DNA from: Clostridium saccharobutylicum DSM 13864 | GTDB lineage: Bacteria; Bacillota; Clostridia; Clostridiales; Clostridiaceae | Length of the DNA stretch: 64,000 nucleotides | Reading direction: 5' to 3' | NCBI RefSeq assembly: GCF_000473995.1 | Contig: NC_022571.1 | Location: forward strand, 2,945,416 to 3,009,415 | The notes under the pieces: generated by a model | Seen by the model: only the letters and a program-made list of their open reading frames with translations | Database searches by the model: none | What the model was told of the DNA's origin: nothing | Program-made: the position numbers and the translations under genes | In this document: one piece after another, positions 45,795 through 54,379 of the stretch | How the letters are laid out: each line of letters starts with the position of its first letter | Numbering within the stretch: position 1 is the first letter of the stretch

Positions 45795-46427
45795 TTATAA
45801 ATAGAATCTCTTAGCCACAAATTTTATAAGACCTGGTGATATATAAGTTTCAACTAGTATACCTGCTATAAATAATATTATAATTATAATTAACTTATTC
45901 AATGCACCATTCAAACAGGAATCTTTGCTTTGCCCGCGTTTAAAAAACCTTTCTTTGAACCTGTCTGTTGACATAGCTAAGCAAATAACACTTAGTCCTA
46001 TGAAACATGGAATGTATATTAAATTTTGAGGAATGATAGATACTAATGCTAGTCCTATTCCCTTGCCTTCAAAAGTAGTCACCATAAAAGAAAACGTATA
46101 TCCTAAAGTGAAACCCTTTATTAAATCTAATATTAATATTATAGGCGCTCCAAAAAAAGTTAATCCCAATATAAATATAGGTACAATTAGAAGCATGTTT
46201 TTCTTAATAACCTCAAACAATAAGCTTCCATAATTAACAGGTTCATTTCCTATAGAACTAGTAAAACTTAAGAAGTAGTTCATCAAATCACTTTTATCTG
46301 CGACCCCCATGTACTTGACTGTATAAAGTCCAAAGGATATTCCTAAACAAAACATTATTAATACAATAAAAAAATAGGCTTTCTTATCCTTAAATGTAGT
46401 ATTCAATTTATCAATAGCAAAATTCAT
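45795..46427 (-). CDS. spoIIM: Stage II sporulation protein M
   Basis: SpoIIM, 210 residues, an integral membrane protein needed for engulfment with SpoIID and SpoIIP. About five membrane segments. Family stretches: KAYFFIVLIMFCLGISFGLY, NMLLIVPIFILGLTFFGAPI, LIKGFTLGYTFSFM and IPQNLIYIPCFIGLSVICLA. AAGGAGGA precedes the ATG. Confidence 0.9.
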   Translation of the reverse strand: MNFAIDKLNTTFKDKKAYFFIVLIMFCLGISFGLYTVKYMGVADKSDLMNYFLSFTSSIGNEPVNYGSLLFEVIKKNMLLIVPIFILGLTFFGAPIILILDLIKGFTLGYTFSFMVTTFEGKGIGLALVSIIPQNLIYIPCFIGLSVICLAMSTDRFKERFFKRGQSKDSCLNGALNKLIIIIILFIAGILVETYISPGLIKFVAKRFYL

Positions 46428-46818
46428 CTCTTATTCCTCCTTCCGTTACTCTAATTTATACTATGTTTAATATTTACATTTTATTCATAAACCTGTCTAT
46501 AACTATGTAATATTAGTAAATAAATTATTTATTGGTTAAATTATAAACTTTAAATTTATAATTTAATAGTTTTTCATTTCTATTTTTTTTATCTATAAAA
46601 GCAAAAATACCACATATATATCTAAATTTCTACTTAAATATATATATGGACTATGAAAAGTTTAATATATAAAAATTGATAAATATCTAACTTTTATTAT
46701 TACATAATATAATTTTTCATTATATAGTCTCATATTGTTAATGATTAACTTTAAAACCAATGTAAATGCTTTAATATTAAATAATTTCTATATATTAGTT
46801 TTCAAAATTGTCATAATC
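46428..46818. other. AT-rich intergenic region
   Basis: Spacer upstream of spoIIM with no supported reading frame. It must contain the spoIIM promoter; nothing stands out from the AT background. Confidence 0.4.
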
Positions 46819-46846
46819 TTGACACATTTTAATTTTATAATAATAT
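46819..46846 (+). promoter_or_regulatory. Strong sigma-A-type promoter of candidate small RNA
   Basis: TTGACA at 46819-46824, a 16-bp spacer, then TAATAT at 46841-46846. No gene follows on this strand. Confidence 0.65.
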
Positions 46847-46852
46847 TCGTAA

Positions 46853-46945
46853 AGTAGTTAAAGCATAATTATTTATCCCTATTACAAAATATTATTTACC
46901 TATTTTGAGAATGGTTTATTACACCCTAGTAAACCATCCTTTTTT
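46853..46945 (+). ncRNA. Candidate small RNA (about 90 nt)
   Basis: Lies between a near-consensus promoter and an intrinsic terminator (ATGGTTTA ... TAAACCAT then CCTTTTTT). There is no open frame with a start and ribosome binding site. The first 55 nt are mostly unstructured and A/U-rich, which suits a trans-acting regulatory RNA. No family recognised. Confidence 0.5.
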
Positions 46946-46994
46946 ATTCTACTAATAGTTGTATAATTTAATTTCATACTATATATTAAGAGAT

Positions 46995-47030
46995 AAAAAA
47001 TACTCTACCTGCTTAGGTAGAGTATTTTTT
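46995..47030 (-). terminator. Terminator of uracil permease gene
   Basis: AAAAAATACTCTACCT ... AGGTAGAGTATTTTTT, 16-bp stem with a four-base loop. Confidence 0.9.
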
Positions 47031-47031
47031 C

Positions 47032-48330
47032 TTATTCCTCTTCGTTCATTATTCCTAATTTATCAAATATCATAAAACTTAAGCTTAACACAATTGCCAC
47101 TATAGTAGCTAATCCCATTCCTTTTAGCTCTAAATTTCCTAAAGTTAATTTTATACCACTCATTCCTACTACAAATATTATTGAAGCAAGAATTAAATTT
47201 CTTGACTTAGAAAAATCAACCTTTTCTTCAATAAAAGTTCTTAAACCAGAAGTTGCTATTGTTCCAAACAATAGAATACTTACTCCTCCTATAACTGGTG
47301 TAGGGATTGTACTAATAAGTGCTGATATTTTTCCTGAAAATCCTAAAATTATTGATACTAATCCTGCACCACTAATTACATATACACTATACACCTTTGT
47401 TAATGCTAAAACTCCTATATTCTCACCATAAGTTGTTGTAGGAACTGAACCAAACATTCCAGAGATAATAGTTGATAATCCGTCTCCAAGTAGAGATCTA
47501 TGTAACCCTGGATCAGTTGCTAAATCTTTTCCTACAATGCTGCTAGTAACTTTTAAATGTCCAACATGTTCAGCAATTACTACAAATGCAGCTGGCAGTA
47601 TTGTAAGTATTGCATTCATATCAAAATGAGCTAATTTTATATTTGGTACTACAAAAAAGCTTGCATTATTTACTGTACTAAAATCTACTAATCCCATAAA
47701 ATATGATGTAATATATCCTACTACTATACCTATAAGTATTGGTATAACTTTCAAAAATCCTTTTAGTAACACATTACATAAAATCACTGTAATTAAAGTT
47801 ACCATAGAGACAATTACCCATGTTACATTTAATGTTTGTGTATTACTTCCTCCTACTGGAAAGCCGGCCATATCAGCAGCATTACTAGCTAACTCTAAGC
47901 CTATTATTGTTATTATTGATCCCATTGCTGCTGGTGGAAATAATTTATTCACCCATCCCATTCCAGTGTAACCTACAATGATTGCTATTGCTGTAAAAGC
48001 TATTCCTACAAATACAAAACCACCTTGTATTGTTTGGAAATCATATCCTTGACTATATAATGATAATACTGGTGCTATAAAAGCAAAACTTGAACCTAAA
48101 TATGCTGGAATCTTCTTTTGAGTAATAAACGCATATAATAATGTACCTATACCATTAAAAAATAGAACTGTAGTTGGGTCAACTTTAAAAATAAGTGGAA
48201 CTAGAACTGATGATCCAAACATTGCAAACAAATGTTGAATACTTAATGGAATTGCCCTCATTAAAGGAATCTTTTCTGTAACGTCTACAAACTGATTTTC
48301 ATTATCTAATATTTTATCACTATTTATCAT
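47032..48330 (-). CDS. uraA: Uracil/xanthine permease (NCS2 family)
   Basis: A 432-residue nucleobase transporter with about 14 membrane segments. The N terminus (PLSIQHLFAMFGSSVLVPLI), the substrate-site stretch PAAFVVIAEHVGHL and GMFGSVPTTTYGENIGVLAL are typical of the uracil permease branch (UraA/PyrP) of the family. No pyrimidine gene or pyr attenuator is adjacent. GAAGGGAG precedes the ATG. Confidence 0.9.
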   Translation of the reverse strand: MINSDKILDNENQFVDVTEKIPLMRAIPLSIQHLFAMFGSSVLVPLIFKVDPTTVLFFNGIGTLLYAFITQKKIPAYLGSSFAFIAPVLSLYSQGYDFQTIQGGFVFVGIAFTAIAIIVGYTGMGWVNKLFPPAAMGSIITIIGLELASNAADMAGFPVGGSNTQTLNVTWVIVSMVTLITVILCNVLLKGFLKVIPILIGIVVGYITSYFMGLVDFSTVNNASFFVVPNIKLAHFDMNAILTILPAAFVVIAEHVGHLKVTSSIVGKDLATDPGLHRSLLGDGLSTIISGMFGSVPTTTYGENIGVLALTKVYSVYVISGAGLVSIILGFSGKISALISTIPTPVIGGVSILLFGTIATSGLRTFIEEKVDFSKSRNLILASIIFVVGMSGIKLTLGNLELKGMGLATIVAIVLSLSFMIFDKLGIMNEEE

Positions 48331-48580
48331 ACCGATCTCCCTTCTTAGTTTCTCTGAACTAAATTAAAAGTATGCTTTTCAAAAGATACCATAAATACGT
48401 ATAGTTCGTCAATAATTTTATAGTATTTTTTTTATTTTTTTCAACTAATCAATATTTTATTGTAAATAATAAAACTTAAATTTAAGCTAATGCCTTAATT
48501 CAAGTTACATATTTCCATGTGCAAATTATATGTATAACTATTATTAGAACGCTAATAATATAAAAAAGGAGATGATTAAT

Positions 48581-48724
48581 TTGTCAAAAAGCAAAAAAGA
48601 TAAGCTAATTTTAAAAACAGGCAATATGTCACAATCCAAGGTTAAATCATATATAGAAAAAGAAGATACACCGAATCAAGTTGTATCTAGAGGAAGGGAT
48701 ATTACTATAAATCAAAAACATTGA
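48581..48724 (+). CDS. Small basic protein (47 aa), TTG start
   Basis: Reads MSKSKKDKLILKTGNMSQSK, then VKSYIEKEDTPNQVVSRGRD and ITINQKH. AAGGAG lies nine bases before TTG, while the in-frame ATG nine bases upstream is too close to that site. Lys/Ser-rich and hydrophilic, possibly nucleic acid-binding, no family recognised. Its stop codon abuts a repeat element. Confidence 0.5.
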   Translation: MSKSKKDKLILKTGNMSQSKVKSYIEKEDTPNQVVSRGRDITINQKH

Positions 48725-48792
48725 GGCACATTCAAAAAACATGTTTTCCAATAAAAATACAAATATGTTCTTTTGATTTTTTAATATCAGTC
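48724..48792. repeat. Dispersed inverted-repeat element, short form (copy E)
   Basis: Starts AGGCACATTCAAAAAACATG, matching the family end. TCAAAAAACAT pairs with ATGTTCTTTTGA further on. The right end is not well preserved. It overlaps the stop of the small basic protein gene. Confidence 0.45.
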
Positions 48793-48828
48793 TTAACTAG
48801 TATTGAAATTTAATAAAAATATAGTTCA

Positions 48829-48864
48829 CTCTAATTTAACATTAAAAATTAGAGTGAATTTTTA
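48829..48864 (-). terminator. Stem-loop terminator
   Basis: TTCACTCTAATTT ... AAATTAGAGTGAA, 13-bp stem with flanking A/T runs, downstream of the thioester-domain gene. Confidence 0.8.
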
Positions 48865-48900
48865 CTTTTCAAATATATTCAACTAATTTAACTTCTTAAA

Positions 48901-49509
48901 TTAACCTTCTTGTGGAGGATACTCCATTTGTTCTGACTCTGCTTTTTCTTCAGCTGTTAAATCATCATATGATATAACTATTACTTCTTGAATTGATTCA
49001 TCATTTGTTTTATAAACTTGCGTTTGTATTTTATTATCATACTTTTTATTTATTCCCTCATTATATATACTTTTTATTGCTTCAACTATTTTAGAATTAT
49101 CACCTTTTATTTTATTGATATCATAGCCTTCATGTGCAACCCATATAGCAACTTGAGTTGCAAAATATGCATCATTTTCGTTATCTAAATTTAATTCTGC
49201 AATGGATCTATTAGGATATCCAGCTGCAATAACATTAGAAACTTTATCAGTTGGCTTTTCATTTAATGAAAAACTTTGCCCTGATGGATATTTATTATTT
49301 ATTTCTAAGCAATACACAATATCATTGCTTCCATCTATCCTTATTCTTTCTGCTTGAATATCGTAGCCATCATATTGAACTTTATTTAAAGTTCCTTTCT
49401 CTGTAATTATTTTAACAGTATCAGGCATACCAGCACCCAAAATAGTACTTCCTAGCAAATTGAAAATAATAAAGCAACATAATACCTTTATAAATTTTTT
49501 TAAATTCAC
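48901..49509 (-). CDS. Secreted thioester-domain (TQXA-type) protein
   Basis: A 202-residue exported protein. The signal peptide (VNLKKFIKVLCCFIIFNLLG) is followed by a TQXA-type thioester domain: the Cys in DIVYCLEINNKYPSG and the Gln in ATQVAIWVAHEG are spaced as for the internal Cys-Gln thioester that lets Gram-positive adhesins bond covalently to host or surface targets. There is no LPXTG anchor or repeat stalk, and it ends in an acidic tail (EQMEYPPQEG). GTG start eight bases after AGGAG; an earlier GTG is too close. No sortase nearby. Confidence 0.78.
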   Translation of the reverse strand: MNLKKFIKVLCCFIIFNLLGSTILGAGMPDTVKIITEKGTLNKVQYDGYDIQAERIRIDGSNDIVYCLEINNKYPSGQSFSLNEKPTDKVSNVIAAGYPNRSIAELNLDNENDAYFATQVAIWVAHEGYDINKIKGDNSKIVEAIKSIYNEGINKKYDNKIQTQVYKTNDESIQEVIVISYDDLTAEEKAESEQMEYPPQEG

Positions 49510-49658
49510 GCTAATCACTCCTACATTTATATTAATTTAAATATAGTTTGTGCTTGAATCATCATATATATTCATAAATTACCAAGCTATAAATTTAATT
49601 GGAATAATATTTTTTAACTAACTATTTTATTGTTAAATTCATTACTTGTAAACAAATA

Positions 49659-49690
49659 AAACCAGGGTTTAATTTTTAAACCCTGGTTTA
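49659..49690. terminator. Strong stem-loop terminator
   Basis: AAACCAGGGTTTAA ... TTAAACCCTGGTTT, 14-bp near-perfect stem. Confidence 0.85.
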
Positions 49691-49724
49691 TTCAGAAACA
49701 AGTGTACTTATGGGGACTTTAAAA

Positions 49725-49772
49725 TCATTTTCGGAGTAATCCTAAAATATTATTATTAAAATCATTATCCAT
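49725..49772 (-). CDS. Very short peptide frame, possibly frameshifted (15 aa)
   Basis: MDNDFNNNILGLLRK, preceded by AGAGGTGATTCTC, a strong ribosome binding site. In the +1 frame the reading continues YSENDFKVPISTLVSE and stops just before the terminator. This looks like a short gene of about 27 residues broken by one base, or a real peptide. Not recognised. Confidence 0.3.
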   Translation of the reverse strand: MDNDFNNNILGLLRK

Positions 49773-49880
49773 GAGAATCACCTCTTTCAAAGTTATTATG
49801 TGTAATATTAAATAAAATATACATAATAGAAACATATATATTAAATTTATTTTCTATATACAATCAATATAGTTTGTAAC

Positions 49881-50084
49881 TTATTCAATCACTAGTATCT
49901 TTTTGTTTTTATTAAATAAGATTTCCTTAATTGATCCAAAAATTATTTTTTTATTGTATTCTCCTGCCATCATATTAATTGAATTAATTTGTGAATTCAT
50001 TAATTTACTTTTAAATACCATAATGGTCTCCTGATTACTCTCAAGTATTGCCTTAATGATATCCCTTTCATATGTATTTCCCAT
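49881..50084 (-). CDS. Small hypothetical protein (67 aa)
   Basis: MGNTYERDIIKAILESNQET begins a predicted alpha/beta protein ending in NKNKKILVIE. No cysteine, no signal, no membrane segment. AAAGGAG precedes the ATG. Family unknown. The middle resembles a short Sm-like or regulator strand pattern, but too weakly to name. Confidence 0.6.
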   Translation of the reverse strand: MGNTYERDIIKAILESNQETIMVFKSKLMNSQINSINMMAGEYNKKIIFGSIKEILFNKNKKILVIE

Positions 50085-50333
50085 TTTCTTTTCTCCTTTG
50101 TTATTGCTTAACCTAAATAATTATAATAGTATTTGAATTTTATTACTTTTTACTTTGTTAAGTGTGTCCTAATTATTAATTCGTAAATTGTTTTTAAAAT
50201 CTGACACTATTTTTTTATTACTTAAAATTACTTCTAACAAATTCAATTCTAAATAAATATTAAGCTCTATCCATATATCATTTTTTAATATATGAATGTA
50301 TATGATTTATAAACACTAATTTTTAGCATAATG

Positions 50334-50362
50334 AAAGAACTCTATTTCTAGAGTCCTTTCTA
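50334..50362 (-). terminator. Stem-loop terminator
   Basis: GAAAGAACTCT ... AGAGTCCTTTC with one internal mismatch, downstream of the coiled-coil protein gene. Confidence 0.6.
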
Positions 50363-50368
50363 CTATCA

Positions 50369-50680
50369 TTATTTTGCACTAGTTAAGTTACTTGGTATAC
50401 CTAATTGATTGTAAGATATTTGTTCGGCTATATCTCTATCAATTTTCTCCAATGTTTTATCTAAAAAATCTTTCTTTACTTCATTAAATAATTCTTCCGA
50501 GATATCATTAAAGTATCCACCAAGTTTTTTAATTTTTTTACTTATGCTATTCTTTTTATATAATATATCTTTTGCCTCTTGCGTTTCTCCTTTTCCCTTA
50601 CCATATTCTACATTCAATCTAAATAATAATTCTGTTCTTTCCTTTAATAATTTCGATATCTCGTTTCTATTACTATCCAT
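50369..50680 (-). CDS. Small helical/coiled-coil protein (103 aa)
   Basis: MDSNRNEISKLLKERTELLF starts a highly charged helical protein; heptad-like spacing continues through KDILYKKNSISKKIKKLGGY and KKDFLDKTLEKIDRDIAEQI. It probably forms a coiled coil. AAGGTGGTGG precedes this ATG, so I prefer it to the upstream GTG/ATG. No family recognised. Confidence 0.6.
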   Translation of the reverse strand: MDSNRNEISKLLKERTELLFRLNVEYGKGKGETQEAKDILYKKNSISKKIKKLGGYFNDISEELFNEVKKDFLDKTLEKIDRDIAEQISYNQLGIPSNLTSAK

Positions 50681-51110
50681 ATATACCACCACCTTACATA
50701 TAACTAATTATACAAAAATTGGTATATTCCTTCTAACATTCTAATAAATGAAGTATTATTTAATTACATCTAATATTATAAAATCCAATATAATTTTTTC
50801 TAATATTATAATACTAACTTTTGACATCATTACAAGTATTGAAACTGCGTTATGATTTTACTGCTATTAATACTTATCGGTTATAAACCTTAGCAATTAG
50901 AAAAGTATACTCTTGAAAATTAGCATAAAATTATATACGTTTTCATAAAAATATGCAATTGTTTTCAATTATTTTTTACATTTTATTCATATATTATTAA
51001 CTATTTATTCATACCTTGCAACGATTTCAGTCACTTCCAACCTTTGAAATTTTCACCAAAAAAGAATATTATAATAATATAGAAAATTAAATTTCAAGGA
51101 GGAAACAATT
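50681..51110. other. Intergenic region with promoter for the next small gene
   Basis: 430 bases without a supported gene. The only clear signal is TTGAAA at 51044-51049, a 17-bp spacer and TATTAT at 51067-51072, which fits a promoter for the gene at 51111. The remainder is AT-rich without hairpins. Confidence 0.5.
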
Positions 51111-51299
51111 ATGATAAAATTTATTAAAGAAATATTTAGTACTGAAAACTTAAAGAAAGCTATGATATATAATTCATTAGCAAATCCAAATATTAGACCA
51201 TCTGAATTTGCACATTTAAGGAATGTTCTTAAAAATATGGATTCAAAAAATATTAATAAGAGCATTAATAAAGAAGTAAACATGAAAAAAATCGCATAA
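51111..51299 (+). CDS. Small hypothetical protein (62 aa)
   Basis: MIKFIKEIFSTENLKKAMIY begins a basic, mostly helical protein ending in NKEVNMKKIA. CAAGGAGG precedes the ATG and a good promoter lies upstream, so expression is likely. No family recognised. A strong terminator follows. Confidence 0.65.
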   Translation: MIKFIKEIFSTENLKKAMIYNSLANPNIRPSEFAHLRNVLKNMDSKNINKSINKEVNMKKIA

Positions 51300-51352
51300 A
51301 TTTCATACTATTTGGAGATAGATAAATATGGATAATAAAACAATATATAAAA

Positions 51353-51396
51353 AGAAGGCTTTATAGTTTTTAATAATAAAAATTATAAAGCCTTCT
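51353..51396 (+). terminator. Terminator of the small gene
   Basis: AGAAGGCTTTATA ... TATAAAGCCTTCT followed by CTTTGTATATTTT, 13-bp stem. Confidence 0.85.
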
Positions 51397-51614
51397 CTTT
51401 GTATATTTTAACATCATAAATGTTAAGTTATGAAATCAAATTATATTAAGTCATATTTATAATTATCATTCCTGTAACTACAAAGAATAATATTAAACTT
51501 AGTTGTATTTTGTATAATGTGTAGGAGGTGTAATAAACCATATTTATCATTAGAAATGTTAGGACAAAACTATACCTTTAGATAATCTTTAACTATTGAA
51601 TAACTAATCTATAT

Positions 51615-52358
51615 TTATTTCCTTATATACATGTTATTTTCTCCATACTGTTCAAAAAATTTATTTGACTGTTCTTTAGTTACAGATTCTCCATCTATAA
51701 CATAACTTTCTTTGAAGAGATTATTTATAAGTTCAAATGAATGCACTTTAATAAGTTTACCATCTTCTAGCTTATAAACGCCACCATTTTGATTCCCCTG
51801 AAACATTACGCTTCCTAAAAGAACATTTTGTTTTTCAGAATAGTATACGTCATTTCCTAAATCTCCTGCAAATTGTATATTACCATTTTTATATGTAAAA
51901 ACCGATGTTTTCGCATCAGCATGGCTCGTTTCACTACCAACTAACGCCTCATAAATTCCATCTTTATTTATATCTACAATATCAGCACTATAAGATGTGT
52001 TGCTTTTTATAAGTGAATTAGGAATAGATAAACCATATTTGTCCTTTAGCAGCCTAGGATTCGTTAATATCTTTGCGTAGGCTTGTATTTCTTCTGAACC
52101 AGTTGCCCAAGCACCATCGGAATTTAAATAATAACCATCTTCAATTCTATTTTGTACTAAATATCCATTATAACCAAAATAGTACCAATCCCCTCCAATT
52201 TGCTTCCATTGATTTTTATAATATGAATTTCCAACAGCATACCACCAGCCTTTTGAATCCTTCCGCCATTCTGCATTTGCCCTTATTGGATTCAATGCTA
52301 ATATTGAAGCTACCATTAATGTGCTAGCTATTACTTTTGTTAATTTTATTTTTTTCAT
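51615..52358 (-). CDS. Secreted cell wall-binding repeat protein
   Basis: A 247-residue exported protein. Signal peptide to about residue 29 (ANAEW), then two wall-binding repeats (GWWYAVGNSYYKNQWKQIGG and DWYYFGYNGYLVQNRIEDGY). The C-terminal 150 residues hold SADIVDINKDGIYEALVG, a pattern like FG-GAP/dockerin-type calcium loops in a beta-propeller strand. Same N-terminal plan as the protein at 14219-14878. GGGAGGA precedes the ATG. Role at the cell surface is likely; its target is unknown. Confidence 0.8.
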   Translation of the reverse strand: MKKIKLTKVIASTLMVASILALNPIRANAEWRKDSKGWWYAVGNSYYKNQWKQIGGDWYYFGYNGYLVQNRIEDGYYLNSDGAWATGSEEIQAYAKILTNPRLLKDKYGLSIPNSLIKSNTSYSADIVDINKDGIYEALVGSETSHADAKTSVFTYKNGNIQFAGDLGNDVYYSEKQNVLLGSVMFQGNQNGGVYKLEDGKLIKVHSFELINNLFKESYVIDGESVTKEQSNKFFEQYGENNMYIRK

Positions 52359-52452
52359 AATTATTCCTCCCTAAACTTACCTTTATATAATTATACATAA
52401 CTTCATACTTTGGTTAAATATCTTAATTAGATAAATTTGCACTCTAAAGAAC

Positions 52453-52495
52453 AAAGTGCCTGCGGCACGCTCCTTCGGAGAAATTACTCGGAGCT
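52453..52495. other. GC-rich hairpins at one end of the IS91-type element
   Basis: GTGCCTGCGGCAC and CTCCTTCGGAG are two short GC-rich stem-loops, unlike the AT-rich surroundings. GAAC lies just outside (52449-52452), a tetranucleotide that IS91 elements use as target. They could be the origin or terminus of rolling-circle transposition. Confidence 0.45.
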
Positions 52496-52505
52496 TAAAC
52501 AAAAA

Positions 52506-52535
52506 AACATAGAGACTTGTATTTCTCTATGGTTT
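52506..52535 (-). terminator. Stem-loop terminator
   Basis: CATAGAGA ... TCTCTATG downstream of the zinc-ribbon gene. Confidence 0.6.
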
Positions 52536-52541
52536 TCCTTA

Positions 52542-52736
52542 TTATATATTGTAATTTTTTCCATATAACCCATTGTATTCTTTAGTTCTCATAACGCCAC
52601 CACATTTTTCCCACGCGAAACAAGGCCGTTTATCTATGTTACTTTGATCCATCTCATAAAAGTATTCTACAACCTCCCTAGGTATATTTTCTGTTATTCC
52701 ACATTTTAAGCATTTATATGATATTATATCTTCCAC
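52542..52736 (-). CDS. Small zinc-ribbon-like protein (64 aa) downstream of IS91-type transposase
   Basis: GTG start seven bases after GGAGGG. It has CLKCGI near the N terminus and C-x5-C later (PCFAWEKCGG), a likely zinc site. It begins 15 bases after the stop of the broken transposase frame, so it was probably its partner in the element. No known function. Confidence 0.6.
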   Translation of the reverse strand: MEDIISYKCLKCGITENIPREVVEYFYEMDQSNIDKRPCFAWEKCGGVMRTKEYNGLYGKNYNI

Positions 52737-53322
52737 TTAATATCCCTCCAACTATGTTGTTGTCGGCTTTATTTTACCATATAGAACGCCTTTTGCAATT
52801 TCATATATTTCCAGAATATTTTCTAGCTTTTCTTTTCCTTCTTGAATATAAACCAAAGTATCTAGCCATTTTAAAGTTCTTATCTGGTATTTGTATATAA
52901 CTTTTTTTATAAACTCAAAGACTGGTACTTTTTCTATTACTTCTTTATTATCTTCATGTCTTTTATATTTAAATGTTACACTTTTACTGTCATATGCAAT
53001 TATTCTTGATTCTGCTATCGCAGGACGCCCAACATATCTACTAATATATTTTGCTGCTATCTTTGCTGATTTTATTTCATTTTTAGCATGAACATAGAAA
53101 CCATCTTTATTATTTTATATATCTTGTTCTTTAATCGTCTAAAACTATCCTTATTTCCTTCTCTTTTTATTATTTCATCTAATAATATTTTTTGCCACCT
53201 CTTTCTTAATGCTTCATATGAAAAATATTTAAAACTTCTCCATATCGTTACTTTTCCCTTTCCGCCTTCTGTAACCATCATATGTACATGAGGATTCCAT
53301 TTCAAATCTCGGCCAAAAGTAT

Positions 53323-53331
53323 GTATTACTG
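53323..53331 (+). repeat. Left target duplication of the IS4-family element
   Basis: GTATTACTG, repeated at 56102-56110 on the other side of the element. Confidence 0.85.
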
Positions 53332-54371
53332 CATAAGTGTTGATTAATCAATTTTTAACTCCAATCTATTAACTTATTTTTCATGTTGTTCAAAAATAAG
53401 TTAATAGATACATAGACTTCAACCTTATGCGTATTGTTAATAAGTTTTCTTATAAATTGAACTAATGATAATTTCACGTATTTTAAATTTTTATTCGTTT
53501 CAACGTAAGTAAAATTAAGCAAAACATATGTTATTAGTGATATAAAAAGTTGATTATATACAGCATTTTCAGTTGTTCCAAACAATCTCTTTACATTTAA
53601 ATTTTGTTTTATAAATTTAAAAAAAGTCTCAATTTTCCAACGTTCTTTATATATATTCGCGATTTTTTCTGGAGTAACATCCATTAGGTCAGTACAAACT
53701 TTTACTGATTTACCATGATAATCAGTAAATTCAACTACTCTAAATCTATTTTGAGTTTTTTTAGTTTTTGTACCTAAATAGCAAGTCATATCTTGAACTA
53801 CAGAAGAATTTTCTTCTACAAAACTTTTTAATTTTCTTGATTGTGAGAGTATTATATTATTTTTTATTCTTATAACAAAAGATTGATCTATTTCTTTGAA
53901 CATATCAAATCTTTGATGCTTTCCATAGGCTCTATCTTCAACTAAAATAGAATTTACGTCTACTAACTCTTCACCTATAGGTCCATCATGCTTTTTCGCA
54001 ATAGTTTCAACAACTTTTTGAGGTGTACAGTTACTAATATTTAGAGCTACATGAAGTTTTATTCCTGATTTTTCACCTTTAAATTTTGCCCATTTAAGAC
54101 GATTCTCACCTACGGTCACGGTAGTTGAATCAATAGCTACCAGTTGTTTTGGTAAATTTAAAATTCTTCGCATTTGACGATTACATTTAGATATAATAAT
54201 TTCAAATAAAGTTTTCGAAATTTCATAATTTACATCAGTTGCTTTTTTAGAAATAGTTGAATAATCTACAAGAGTTAGTCCATCAGCTTCCATATTTTCA
54301 ACGCCATGTCTATAACTTTTATATTCATTAGTAGCTGCTGCTATAAAAAATTTAACTAGATCATATAACGT

Positions 54372-54379
54372 GAATTTTC
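54372..54379 (+). repeat. Left target duplication of the IS256-type element
   Basis: GAATTTTC, repeated exactly at 55886-55893. Confidence 0.88.

Noticed and set aside
51328-51366. 12-residue frame MDNKTIYKKKAL after a GGAG
   Set aside because: The frame runs into the terminator stem and is too short to separate from chance.
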